From: Aulostomus chinensis
Taxonomy: Eukaryota > Chordata > Actinopteri > Syngnathiformes > Aulostomidae
NCBI GenBank assembly: GCA_037954235.1
Contig: JBBMOA010000014.1
Location: 26,613,773-26,677,772, forward strand
Direction: 5' to 3'
DNA: 64,000 bases
The first letter of the stretch is position 1. Every line of letters begins with the position of its first letter. The notes under the pieces are model-generated. The model saw nothing but the letters and a program-made list of their open reading frames with translations. It was not told the DNA's origin and did not search any database. Shown piece after piece: positions 39,800-51,346 of this stretch. Made by a program: the position numbers and the translations under genes.

Positions 39800-39905
39800 G
39801 ATATGACAGTAATTATACTCTGTTATGACTATGTTTATCAATAAACAAACAAACAAATATATATATATATATATAGTCATAACAGAGTATAATTACTGTC
39901 ATATC
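39800..39905. repeat. Perfect 33-bp inverted repeat with 40-base loop
   Basis: The left arm 39800-39832 (GATATGACAGTAATTATACT...) is the exact reverse complement of 39873-39905. The loop holds CAATAAACAAACAAACAAA followed by (TA)n. No mismatch in 33 pairs. Confidence 0.95.
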
Positions 39906-40014
39906 ATTATGCATTTTTCACAACTGGTGTGTTACAGATGTAATTGCTGCTAGCAAAATAAGTTAGATTGGTCAGTTAGTTATATGACGGGAAACTATTA
40001 CTATCCTAGCTGCT

Positions 40015-40203
40015 ATTGGCTGAGAGGCCGGGTTCACCCTGAATGTGTCTCCAGTCAATCGCAGGGCCATCAGGAGCAATTAGAGGTTCAGTATCTTGCT
40101 CAAGGATACTTTGACATGGTCACCGGGGGAAGTGAGGATTGAACCAGCGACCCTTCTGTTGCTCGATGGCCAAGCTTCGTCCAAGTCATGCTGCCTCCCC
40201 CTT
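40015..40203 (-). mobile_element. Chimeric SINE (family B head, family A tail)
   Basis: Read on the minus strand: GGGGGAGGCAGCATGACTTG head, then a GACCATGTCAAAGTATCCTT-like body and TTGAGCAAGATACTGAACCT as in family B, then the GGCCCTGCGATTGACTGGAG and GGGTGAACCCGGCCTCTCAG blocks of family A. This is a different head/tail combination from 25720 or 10214. Confidence 0.65.
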
Positions 40204-41879
40204 TCAAAACCTGTGAATACTAAATCAATAAATCTTTTAAAAATGTAATTTTAATGTACATTATAATGTTGATGATACCAAATGTTCTTCATTTTTGTAC
40301 ATTTTATGGATTAAAGATTCAAAAAAATAATTGCTAGATAAAATGATGCTGACAGTAAACATTTTGGCAGCCTTAGTAATGAGCTATTGACATTTATGTG
40401 AATATGAATTACAGTGGTATCAACAGTGGCTATGGCTCTCTTTATAAAGCATAATGGCAGCATGTGTAATGAGATGTGATTGTGATATTAAAAAAAAAAC
40501 CCATGTAGAATAAACCAATATTGTTTCAGTCAGAACACAAATGCATATGCAACCCATTTTAATGCAATGAGCGCATTTATTCAAGCAGCAGATCTGAGCA
40601 GTGTGTTGAATTACACACCACAGGGCAACCCTTATAAACCTGCTCTCTCTTGGCTGTAGAGGTGCCCACCTGTGCAAATCCCCACAGCCACATCAAAGGG
40701 ATGACTCTGCTGTCAGACTTAAAATATACAAAATGTACTCTAAAATCGGTGTATCAATGCTTTCTCTGTGCCACATGTTTACATTGAGCACACACAAATT
40801 CACATGCACGATGCAGACAGCTGTAGGCACTGTCGACATTCTTATGTCTACAGGGCTTTCAAAGACATATCCTGCATTCATAGCCCACAGTGACACATTT
40901 CAAAGCTTGTTTGTGTTTTTTTTACTGGAATTATAACTTCTTTCTACTTCAAAAAGAAAATTAGATGGCTAAAATTGGGCAATAGCTTAAAATATAGTTT
41001 TCCCTACGCAGCTTGAGAAGTGTATAAACTGCATCCTGCTTAAAGCTGTAGTGTATCAGATTAAAGTACCCTACCCTCACTAAAGGGTCCATATCTGATG
41101 ATATTCCCACAGGTTAAAATGCAGGTTTTCTTTGGCTGTCCTTGTCGAGCCCTCTTCTGGTTGTCATCCATCCCCATCCCCTGTCCACACCAGGTGGATA
41201 AGCCGGTCCTATTTCAACTGGAAGGGCGCATTGTAAACCCCTTCACCTCTGCTAGACTGACTGTCACAGACAATGTTTCACATCTGGCACCTCTGGAACG
41301 AGTGGGAGGGTACTCCTCAAACCTCTGATCTGTGACTGAATAGATGAATGTGTCTCACTCACTGACTTTCTACTAACAGTCCTGATATTTGCATAATGAT
41401 TGCATTAATGATATTAACATGGACACATTATTAATGCTTATATTTTTAAGAACAATTGCTACAGTTTCACACAGCATTGTGTTGTAATGATTTAGAATGG
41501 ATTCTAAATGACTTTACAGGTTTCACCTCAGGGGTTGAAGCACTGGGAAACCGTCAAAGTGTCCTGCTTATTTCAGTGTTTCCTGCTACAGCATGACACT
41601 TATATCAAGAGTTCATCAGCTCAGTGCAGTTCATGTCTGGCCCTTTGTTGCATGTCATCTCTTCTCTACCCCATAACTCTGTCAACTGTCCCTATAAAGC
41701 TAAATCAGGCAAAAAAGAAAATATCATTTGTTGTTTTCACTATTTTGTCATATAATTGCAAGTGGAAAACATATATTCAAGGCAGAAAAGGAAAAAAATG
41801 GAGAATAAGTGCCAAATTAAGAAGAGGGTCTTTAGAGAGCACATACTCCAACAGAGGCGACCTCAATCAAAATCAATAT

Positions 41880-42140
41880 AAACTAGAAATGCAGCTTTAC
41901 ATGTATACCTCCACCAACTGTACATGCATATGCAGGCTCACAGGGATCTTGACCTTTGACCAACACATTGTTTTGGATAATCCTGGATTTGCATTCAATT
42001 TGAAGAAATTCCCTCAAGGTGTTCCATTAAACCCTTATGGTTGTCTGTTACCCTTGCTACTTTAAGTTTGGGGAAAATTTGCCTTGTAGTTTTATGTAAT
42101 CCTGCTGACAAGCACCAAGTACATTACCCTCTCGGGGGAG
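41880..42140. repeat. Probable non-autonomous repeat (dispersed teleost type)
   Basis: Contains GATCTTGACCTTTGACCAAC and TTGAAGAAATTCCCTCAAGG followed by TGTTCC. These phrases recur widely in fish genomes in short non-autonomous elements. The ends are not resolvable here. It overlaps, and probably explains, part of the 185-codon open frame at 41508-42065, which I do not regard as a gene. Confidence 0.4.
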
Positions 42141-43798
42141 GTAAAAAAACAGATGAGTTTTAGGTAATTAAAAATCTGAAAAATAAAAGGTTGGCTTGAA
42201 ATTTAGCTGTGTACTGCTGCATCTTTCTTTAGAAAAATATCAATGATGATCAAGCACTGTGAGGTAAGGAGTGCCTCCTCCAAGTCGTAAGCTGCAGAAA
42301 CACAACAATGATGCAGTAAAACAGTTGTTTAACTTTTACAACAGATAGTGCCTCTGTCAGGCTCATTTCACCCCACGGTGCTCCAGTTAATGCTGCCGTC
42401 ATACAGAGGCCCTCCAGACGTCAAAGACTGAGGACCGACCCTCCTTTGACACAGTTCATTTTTCTTTCTCTGCTCATGCTGACCAATACAGCTGAAGGCT
42501 TGAAACACTGCTGTTGTTCATGAGCACAGAACAACCGGACTGTCGTGTATCATTGTGCTTAGTTTTATTGTCATCTTGCAATCTGCAGAGCAGCTACCTA
42601 AAAAGTCAGCAGTGCTCTGTTACTGGCTCAGGCTGGTTACTGGTACTTGTGTAGGCTTCTTTCTTCATGGGCTCTGGCCCATATTTAATCATTTATACTT
42701 CAGAGGGTAGCTGGCGACTCTGCTTCCTGTGGAGGAAGCGGAAAGGAGTGGGTGGGTGGGTGGGGGGATTAGAGGGATGCACTGTCTTGCTTCTTTTCCG
42801 TAGTCAGTTCTGTATTTGTCCGTGTCCGTCCCCCTTCCGTTTCAGTGTCCCCACACCCCCATAATATTGTGCACCAAAGCTAAAAGCAAACACTTACTAC
42901 AGCACATATCGGGTATCATTACTGGCAGTCCCACAGAGACACTTTCTGGTTTGTATTGTTCATCAGTGACAAAAGCTGACAGAGCTTTGCACTATACAAT
43001 TTACATTTCCTTCTGTTAGAAATGTCCTCTTTTCTCAGTCTTCCTAGAAATTACACAGAAAGCAGAAAAGCAACGTCACATCACTAGGCTGCTTCCCCTT
43101 TTAGCTCTGCTGCTCCACAGTTGGCAGGAGTAAAAGGTAGAAAATTACAGCTGTGCAACTTCTTCTTCGTGCAGTTCACAGGGAATGATGTAATGAGCCT
43201 CGAAAAGAAAGCCATTGTGAGTTAGTGGCGGGGATTGTGAAACAGGATTCAGTTAGGTTGGGCCACATTTTGTACGCACATTTACTGCCTCTTCTGGGAA
43301 GTTGTCGTGCTGTAGACTGACATTAGAGCAACATCCCTGTAGTCTCACTTGAATGATTATTAATTACTGCCAACTGGTGCCAAGCTCTTCATGCATTCAC
43401 CCTGTGAGTCAGTATGAGACACAACTTGGTCAATTTCTTATTTAAATGTGATGTTTTAAATTAACTCACATTTCCTTTATCAAATAAATTGTGTTTTAAT
43501 TGTAGGTATCTTATTTGACCTATTAACTTTTGCAGGATTTGATTCAGATACCAAATATTTACTCTTACCAGATGAAAAAGAGATTGATCTGGATTGGGCA
43601 GACCTGATTATGGCAGTACTAACTTCTGCAGTATTGATGGTTATATTGTGTCTTTATCCTTGGTAGTGTAAGTAGTTGCCAAAGGCATGTGAATAGATTT
43701 ATATCACTAAGGTTTTGTAGCTTTTTGTTATGCAAATAAAAACTTTATCTCAGAATGAATTTGGAGTCTTGCTGTAATAATATTTATGTCTGAAACAG
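42141..43798. other. Sequence upstream of the gng12 coding exon
   Basis: Non-coding for the most part. A GGGTGGGTGGGTGGGGGG tract lies at about 42750-42767 and could form a G-quadruplex. A stop-free stretch at 43499-43663 is discussed among the findings. No CpG-rich promoter block is seen near the coding exon, supporting a distant gng12 promoter. Confidence 0.3.
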
Positions 43799-43838
43799 GT
43801 TCTGGTGCAGCTGTCGGAGGACTGTGATATCAGTGACA

Positions 43839-44649
43839 ATGCAGAGCTCCAGCAGTCTAGCGCAGGCCAGGCGGATGGTGCAGCAGCTGAGGATAGAAGC
43901 CAGGATCGAGAGGATTAAGGTGCTTGTGCATTCAAACCTTCAAAAACACACATTTGATCTCCCAGCAGAAGGCTGTTAAACTAAAAACAAAACAGTATGC
44001 ATTTTTATATAATTATTAGTGATTCCAAGCTATGCTCAAGTATCCTTATACTGAAAAGTATAAGGTATAAGTCTCAAGTATATTTGGTCAATTTTGTATT
44101 TCTGTGATATACTAGTCTACTGTGTACTGTACTATTATTGTATTGTCAACAGGTTATGTAACACTAGTTAACTTTTACTGGGCGTAATACTTACATAATC
44201 TTAAAACTTGCCAGACTTGTTTGATATAACTACTTTTATGTAAATAAACATGATACTCAATATGCTTTCTTGTTGCCTGGTGACAGTATACTTGTAAAAA
44301 CTTTAATGGCCAAGTTTTACCTAAGTAGTGCTGATATATGTAACTAGTAAACTAAAAATATTTAAGTTAAGTATTTGTGTAATTCACAGTATAATTGCAG
44401 TACAAAATAAAACGTGAATATAACGAGCTGTAGAATTAACCTGACGAAGCAACAGTGAAACACGTTGTTCACTATAATAAATCAATAATTCAGCTTACCA
44501 GTGTGCGGTGATTTGACCCTTTTTTAACATGAATATAGCTATTTGTGAACTCAAATGTACTACTCCTACACAGAAAGAAAACTAAAAGTATATTTTACTG
44601 ATATAAATTTCAGAGTGGACAAGTATTACATAAGCAATAGACTTATATA

Positions 44650-44715
<66 letters not shown>

Positions 44716-44809
44716 GCTAGTTTACAAGTAGCAAATACAAATAGCTCTGTATATATATATGTATATATATATATACAGAGCTATTTGTATTTGCTACTTG
44801 TAAACTAGC

Positions 44810-44891
<82 letters not shown>

Positions 44892-45055
44892 GCTAGAGCT
44901 GCGTATTTGTATTTGCTACTTGTAAACTAGCTCTGTATATATATATATATACAGAGCTAGTTTACAAGTAGCAAATACAAATAGCTCTGTATGTGTATAT
45001 ATATATATACATATATATATACAGAGCTATTTGTATTTGCTACTTGTAAACTAGC

Positions 45056-45115
<60 letters not shown>

Positions 45116-45615
45116 GCTAGTTTACAAGTAATATCAAGTTTATATATATATATATGTGTGTGTGTGTGTATACACACGCACATACATTTACATATGTAGA
45201 TATATACACATATGTGTATATATACGTGTATGTGAATGTATAAGTACACATTCTTACACATTTACACATACATACGTACATACATACATATATACATCTT
45301 TGCAGTACATTAAAAGATAAACCATACTATAAAGCTATATTATATAAACTACATTTGGGAAAAAATGTTTGAAATTATACTTCTTATTATATAAGTATAT
45401 TATACTCAGTGTAAGTGATTTGGCTATGTGCCTGCTTCAGCCACATGTATGTCAAGGAGGATCTGTGTGTAAAGAGTTTTCATTGCCAGGTGTCCAAAGC
45501 GTCATCGGATCTGATGCGGTACTGTGGAGACCATGCCAAGCAAGACCCACTGCTCATGGGTGTCCCTGCTTCAGAGAACCCTTTCAAGGACAAGAAGCCT
45601 TGCACTATTTTGTAG
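43839..45615 (+). CDS. gng12: G protein gamma subunit 12
   Basis: Small prenylated subunit that pairs with G-beta at the inner face of the plasma membrane. Coding exon 1 is 43839-43919 (27 codons; ATG with A at -3; donor GT at 43920). Coding exon 2 is 45490-45615 (41 codons plus TAG). Together they give 68 residues; human GNG12 has 72, the difference lying at the N-terminus. Diagnostic matches: LAQARRMVQQLRIEARIERI in exon 1; VSKASSDLMRYCGDHAKQDP, then LLMGVP and ENPFKDKKPCTIL in exon 2. The C-terminal CTIL is a CaaX box ending in Leu, predicting geranylgeranylation at Cys65. The first coding exon begins with 40 untranslated bases after an acceptor at 43798, so at least one upstream non-coding exon exists; 24717-24767 and the 6.7-kb CpG block are candidates. 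The intron carries the TA/inverted-module array. Confidence 0.95.
44642..45135. repeat. (TA)n tract with five alternating inverted 40-bp modules plus a truncated sixth
   Basis: The module ACAGAGCTAGTTTACAAGTA + GCAAATACAAATAGCTCTGT has perfect 9-bp terminal inverted repeats (ACAGAGCTA / TAGCTCTGT). Copies: 44711-44750 forward, 44775-44814 inverted, 44887-44936 inverted with a 10-base addition, 44951-44990 forward, 45021-45060 inverted, and 45111-45130 forward, truncated. Alternating TA of varying length fills the gaps. It lies wholly within the gng12 intron. Confidence 0.95.
45136..45330. repeat. Purine-pyrimidine alternating simple sequence
   Basis: (TA)n, (TG)n and ACATAC-type units continue 3' of the module array, up to about 45300. 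Strongly alternating sequence, prone to Z-DNA or cruciform structure. Confidence 0.6.
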
Positions 45616-47906
45616 TGGACCACCTGAAGCTTTGCTGCTTATCAATCAGGGTATTATGTGGTAAAATGCTGATGATGATGATGCTACTCTTCACAACTTG
45701 CCTTATGGCCTCATACCCCTTAGTTCTTTACATGCATGCCAAAATTTAAAAGTGTCCCCCTCTGCCTTTCAGTCAGTTACACCAAAGAACACCATGAGGT
45801 CAACAACTGGCTGTGGCCTTGAATCAAAGCTTTTGCACAAACACTGATCATTTCAGGTTTGAAGTTTGTCTCCTTGCTAAACTTTTTATCCTCTGTGTCA
45901 TTATCTGTCATGTTGTAGTGTATGTCTGTGACTGTCTGATGATCCCAGCATGCATTAGCACACAATCAGGAGTCCAGTCAGATGTAGGCTTTAAGCCTTC
46001 ATCAACCTTGCTTTAGGAAGCAGTTGCAGCTTCTGTGCAAGTGATAATCAACAGAAGATAATGACATTCGGGAAGTGTGCAAGTGTGCTCTCCGTTGTAG
46101 AATGATACCGAGCTAAAGCAGGCTGTGCCAACTGATTCTTAAATGCAAATTAGCACAGGACGTCTAACAACAATTCATCTTTGTAAAAACGTGGGTCAGA
46201 CAGTTGTACCTTTGGATCATTTCTAGAGACAAACTATTAAGTTAAATGTTTGGGTTTTTTGCCTCTGTTATGCAGTTACAGTGTGTTACAAGGACTTTTG
46301 GATGGGGGTGATACTGCATTCCTGTTTTCTGAGACATTCCTTTACTACATTCCATTAGAGCATTATACATTACATGAACAACTTTCTATTGTCAAATCAT
46401 TAACATGATCAGCCAAGATGTTTTTTTTGTGTGTATTTTTTGTGTCTAGTTTCAGATGTTTAACACTCACTACAGATTTGAAAAATTTGCAGGATAGTCT
46501 ATCTGCCATTTTACTCATGTTTTCATACAATTGAAATTAATTCATGATATAAATCAAACCAAATCAAAGTATTTTTTTTATTTAAAAAAAATTATAAATG
46601 AATCTTTTCAGGAAATAATCTCTATTGTCCATTGTCCCCAAAGCCAAACAACAAGATAGATTCACTTCTATCAAGATCCAGAGGTATTTAGTCACTTTTG
46701 AGGCAGGTATGCCAACACTCTCCAGTACCTACCATTCATTGTGGATTCTGCTCCTTTACGTACACACAGAAGAGAGGGATACACTCTGGCTCTGGGGAGG
46801 ATGGAAAATTAGTATATTTCCTGAAATGGTCAGCATGTTGTTTTCAGTAAAATACTGAAGTAAGTTGAAATGAGTTTAATGAAATCACACCACCTATTTT
46901 GTCTCACTTCTACACTTCTTTTCTCAGCAAAAGGTTATACTGTATTATGTAAACACCAGATGACTATATTACTTTGAAACATTTCATGATTACATCTGCT
47001 CTGCTTCAATTCTACTATGAGTTCATTCCTATGGCCAGTGGTGTACAGCTGTTTTATAAGTCATTTGTGTGTTGTTGCTTTTGGGGGGAAAAAAACAACT
47101 AAATTTACAACCTTGCCAGCCTGGACCTTAATGAAATTACTTTCAGCTACCTACCCACACAAGTGCTGTGAATGCATAATTATGAATTATTTATCATAAA
47201 TATGTGAACTCTGATTAGAAATACCCAATGTTCAACAATGAATTACAAAAATACATCTTTGATGTTTCTGGCCTCTTCTGGTTCAGTCAAAAAATCTTAT
47301 TTGAATGTTTTGTGATGTTGATTCAACCATTTGGATTAAACCTAAATGTATTGTTTTGATTATTGGTGTGTTCTGTAAATTTCTACCTGTGTGTGTCTAT
47401 GTGTTGGCCGTGAGAGAGAAAGAGAGAGGATAATATCAGCGTCTTTGTTCCTTATTGCTGTTTTACCACTGCTTTTGTGTTGAAGAAACATGCCAACATT
47501 TTGGGAAATAAACTTATTGTCCATCCTCCCAAAAGCCAGAGAAGAGGATAGACACTGAGAGCTGAGACACAAACACTCAGACCTGCCAACTACTAATTAG
47601 CTTAGCACAATGAATTGAAGTGGATGGTCAGGTTAGCATGCTCAAAGTCTTGACTGCTCAAGCTCCAAAACCTGTAGTTCTTCCTCTTTCCATTTTGGCT
47701 CGAATAGATCAGAATCAGGATCTTGGTAGGTCCGTAAGTAACATGTACAACCCTAATTAAATTAATGCAAAACACTTTAGTTGAAAAGTGTGTTTGGTGA
47801 CCTTTCTTGGAGATATCCAAATGGCTAACAGTCAACTGGTCTCTGTGTGTCTCAGTTCCTTAGTGCAGCACAGAAGAGAAGAGAGAACCTGTCCTGTCTG
47901 GAAAAA
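45616..47906. other. gng12 3' UTR and intergenic sequence
   Basis: Begins with the gng12 3' UTR. I see no obvious AATAAA close to the stop; the first clear one I noticed is near 47507. No exon or tRNA recognised. Confidence 0.3.
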
Positions 47907-48268
47907 TCCATCCATCGATCCAATTTTTATACCCATCCATCTTCTTATCTTGTTGAATGTTGCGGGGGGGCTGGAGCCTATCCCAGCAGCTTTTGGGCGA
48001 GAGGCGTGGTTCACCTTGAATGGGTCACCAGTCCAATGGCAGGGCCAACACATAGAGACAGACAACCATTCACACTCACAGCCAGTGTCCAGTCCAGGCC
48101 CCATTTGCATGTCTTGAGACGGTGGGATGAAGCTGGAGTACCAGAGAGAACCCACGCAGGCACGGGGAGAACATGCAAACTCCACACAGAAAGATCCTGT
48201 GCCTGAGCCGGGACTCGAACCCGGAACCTTCTTGCTGTGAGGTGACAGTGCTGACCACCGCACCACCA
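47907..48268 (-). mobile_element. Near full-length SINE (family A)
   Basis: Minus-strand copy. The head is at 48268 (GGTGGTGCGGTGGTCAGCAC, B box GGGTTCGAGTCCCGG). The body carries the GGAGTTTGCATGTTCTCC and GTGCCTGCGTGGGTTCTCTC blocks. The tail is GGCTGGAGCC-type sequence plus ATGGATGG near 47910. Confidence 0.8.
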
Positions 48269-48279
48269 TTTTTTCTTTA

Positions 48280-48452
48280 CTACTTATCCTTAAAGGGTCA
48301 CGGGGCTGGAGCCTATCCTAGCTGACATTGGGTGAGAGGCGGGGTTCACCCTGGACAGGTTGCCAGTCCATTGCAGGGCCGTCAGGAGAAATTAGAGGTT
48401 CAGTATCTTGCTGGACGGCCACTCTACCTCTGAGCCATGCTGCCTGCCTGTG
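48280..48452 (-). mobile_element. Chimeric SINE (family B-like head, family A tail)
   Basis: Read on the minus strand: AGGCAGCATGGCTCAGAGGT head, CAGCAAGATACTGAACCTCT as in family B, then GGCCCTGCAATGGACTGGCA and the TAGGATAGGCTCCAGCCCCG tail of family A. It abuts the previous SINE with no unique sequence worth naming between them. Confidence 0.65.
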
Positions 48453-51346
48453 AAAAATAAAACCCTAAAAAGTTGTGCTTCTTCAGATGGACTGATATTT
48501 TACCAAGATATGCAACACTTTTAACACCAGCTTTGACTGCAGTTTTTTGTTTTTAACATTTGCTTTTATTGCAGAATTTAAATTCTCTGAATAAGAATAA
48601 AGTGGTTCCCAAGATCCAAAACTAATAAAACTAAAAAATTTTGTTCAAATCACAGTCTCAGTCCAAGAGAGAGAAAAAGTAACTTTTCCTTTTTTTCATA
48701 ATATTGCTTGAAAAAAAAAAGTCATAAATGGCCTACTTCACAAAATCCAGCTCAGTTCAGGAATGCTTAGTTTTATAGCGTGTTTTACCTTCATTATAAT
48801 ACCTCTGTGGCTCAGTGTGTGGAACTTTCACCATATCATCCAAAGCCTTCCTCAGCCAATTCCACTGCTCCCTTCATTTATACAAAGTATTTGAGTGTCT
48901 TTCAGTTCATTGTTTTGCTTTTACAGTCTGCAGCTCTACTTTGTAGTTCACTACCACTGCTCTCAATATTCCGTGTACAGCATGGAGCAGTTTTTCACTA
49001 TAAAAGACGATAAACCTACAGCACATTTACTCTCCAGAGCAAAATGACGGACATACAAATTTGAAGTGGTCAGCTGGTGAAAACAGTGAATCTGTCTGCA
49101 GCTACAAAGACATTATTACTCAGAACCTGGTAGAGACCCAAACAGATCTGAAAGAGTGTGAAAATATTAGGCTCGAGTGAATGCTAATCTTGCTAATGTG
49201 TCTTCTGAGTTGCTGTTGTATCAACTGTCTGTTAATATTGGCAGCTCATTCCACAGCTTCTGCTATTGGCACCAACGATTGGTACACTCGTATTTCTGTT
49301 ATACATCATCATGACCTGGTATTCACATGGTCACACAAATAAAAAGAAGATAGAAGCCTTCTTGGCAGGAGACGGTGGGAGTTTATTTGTTGTTGGCTAC
49401 ATAAACTATATTGCAGCGTGCAGAGGACAGAGATTTATAACTTTCCGCAAGTGTTTCTATGGGCAAAACGACTCAGTCTTTCAATTTGCACTTTATGCAA
49501 CAGCATAGACAGTCATTTTACAATCCATTATAACATAACTAGCAGCTATCAAATATGACATGTCTAAGTTTTGCAAACATGAAGTCTGCATTTTAAAGGT
49601 AGTTGTTTCCTGCTTGAAGAAAGAGTTCTGTTATGCAAACATTAGTCTGACCCAGTTCCCAGTCATCAGCACAAATAATTCCAGCGAGGCCTGTTGTTGT
49701 CTAATTGTCATTGTCTATCCTTTGAATCACAGCTCAACATTGTCAATCAGGTGGATGAGGGTATTGTCAGGTCAGAGCACAAATATGTTCCGGCTTCCTT
49801 TCATTTCTTAATCAAGTTCTTCCTCCCGGTGCAAGGGCCTGTCTGTTATGCAATAATAATCACTGCTCACAGCAGCCCTTTCCCTCTCCTCTCTAAGTCT
49901 TTACAGGTGTGATGTTACACCCACAATCAGGTCAGACCATGTTTGTTGTTGGCATTGATGTAATCCTCACTGGAGTCAGATGATGGACTCGTAACAGTGA
50001 TTGTGTTACCCTTCACTGCGGCAAAGGAGCACCGTGATAAGCCGACATTCCCAGGTCTCCAGTATCTCACATACTTTTGCGACCCTTCACTTCCACGGGG
50101 GTTATTCTGTCTCAGGTTTTTTGTTTTCACACTCTCTTACATGATGTAATGGGCTTTCAGGTGTCATTTAACTCCCATTCCGGTATGTCGAATATTTAAG
50201 TTACACTCTTCATCAAAAAAGTGTTAGAGATTTTTTTTGTTTGTTGCCTTTTTCATGTTTCATCTAGGAAACGGTGTACTGGAAACTGTAGTTCTGCCAT
50301 TTAGTGTCAAACTGAATGGACACAAATCCATTACGCTTAAAAGTGGCACACCCTACATTCCACTCCCCCTCCTCTTGCCTGTCTTAAATTTTGACCCACT
50401 TTTCCCTCCTCAACTGTTACCTACACAGCTCTGGAATGGCATTAGAGAGAAATTCTGGTAAAAAAAAATGTTTTACTGTAAGGGTACATTAATTATCCAC
50501 CATCTGAAAGCCCAACCACAGAGGCTTATCCCCTCAGTATCCCAGGCTGCAGCAGGTCAGCCCCTCTGAGGACACAGCCTGTTAATTACAAGTGCTATTA
50601 TTGTCAGAGTCAGTGGTGCTGGGGAACGCCTCTATTCAGTGGGCTATTTTTAGCCTTGACGCTAAAGTACTGTACAGCTCTAGCAATGAACACCTGAATA
50701 GCCCTGACTCATGCGCCCATTGTCTTGTGACCCTCTGTGTAGAAGGCTTTGTGCCTCCCCTCTTTGCACAATCAACAATAAGTTCTGGTTTTCTCTTTGC
50801 ACACTCTGAATCAGGTCTTCATCATGTTGTCTTTGCCTCCTTGCCCGTCTGCTATTTTTAATCCACTCAGCAGTAAATTTAGCCCTGGCTGCACAGGCTC
50901 AGAGGGCTGAGGAATGAGCTGTCAAGACAGCGACAATGGGAATCCTCCTCCCCTCAGTGCAACCAGATCCCCAGAATGTGCAAAAGGTCACATTCTACTA
51001 CAGTTCCCATGCAGGAGTAAACCTTGTTCAACCTATCCCACAACACAAAAACAGTATGGAACCAAATGTTCAAGATGTTAGTTGAACTTAAGTCTTAAAG
51101 GCTACCTGGAGACACCAAGCATTTTAGTATTGGAGACGAAAGCTGCAGAATGTGCTAGAAATGTATTGAGTAGACACTATGACCTGGCCAGTTACATGCC
51201 AGGACAAAACAACATGTGTAGCTTCGTATAGGCTGACTGCTATCGTGACTGGTATGCACTCCTAAGGAGTGCAGCTTCCTGAAGCGAGCTAAACCTGTCC
51301 TTCCTGGAAATCATCACAACAAAACAACGCAGTGGAGTGTTGCTTG
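48453..51346. other. Intergenic sequence between gng12 and gadd45a, no recognised gene
   Basis: No supportable exon. The open frames seen are short and unlike known proteins. T-rich and A-rich runs at 48690-48720 and 50221-50245 are unremarkable. Confidence 0.35.

Noticed and set aside
41508..42065. 185-codon plus-strand open frame
   Set aside because: Its second half lies in what looks like a dispersed non-autonomous repeat. Composition is low complexity and no domain is visible.
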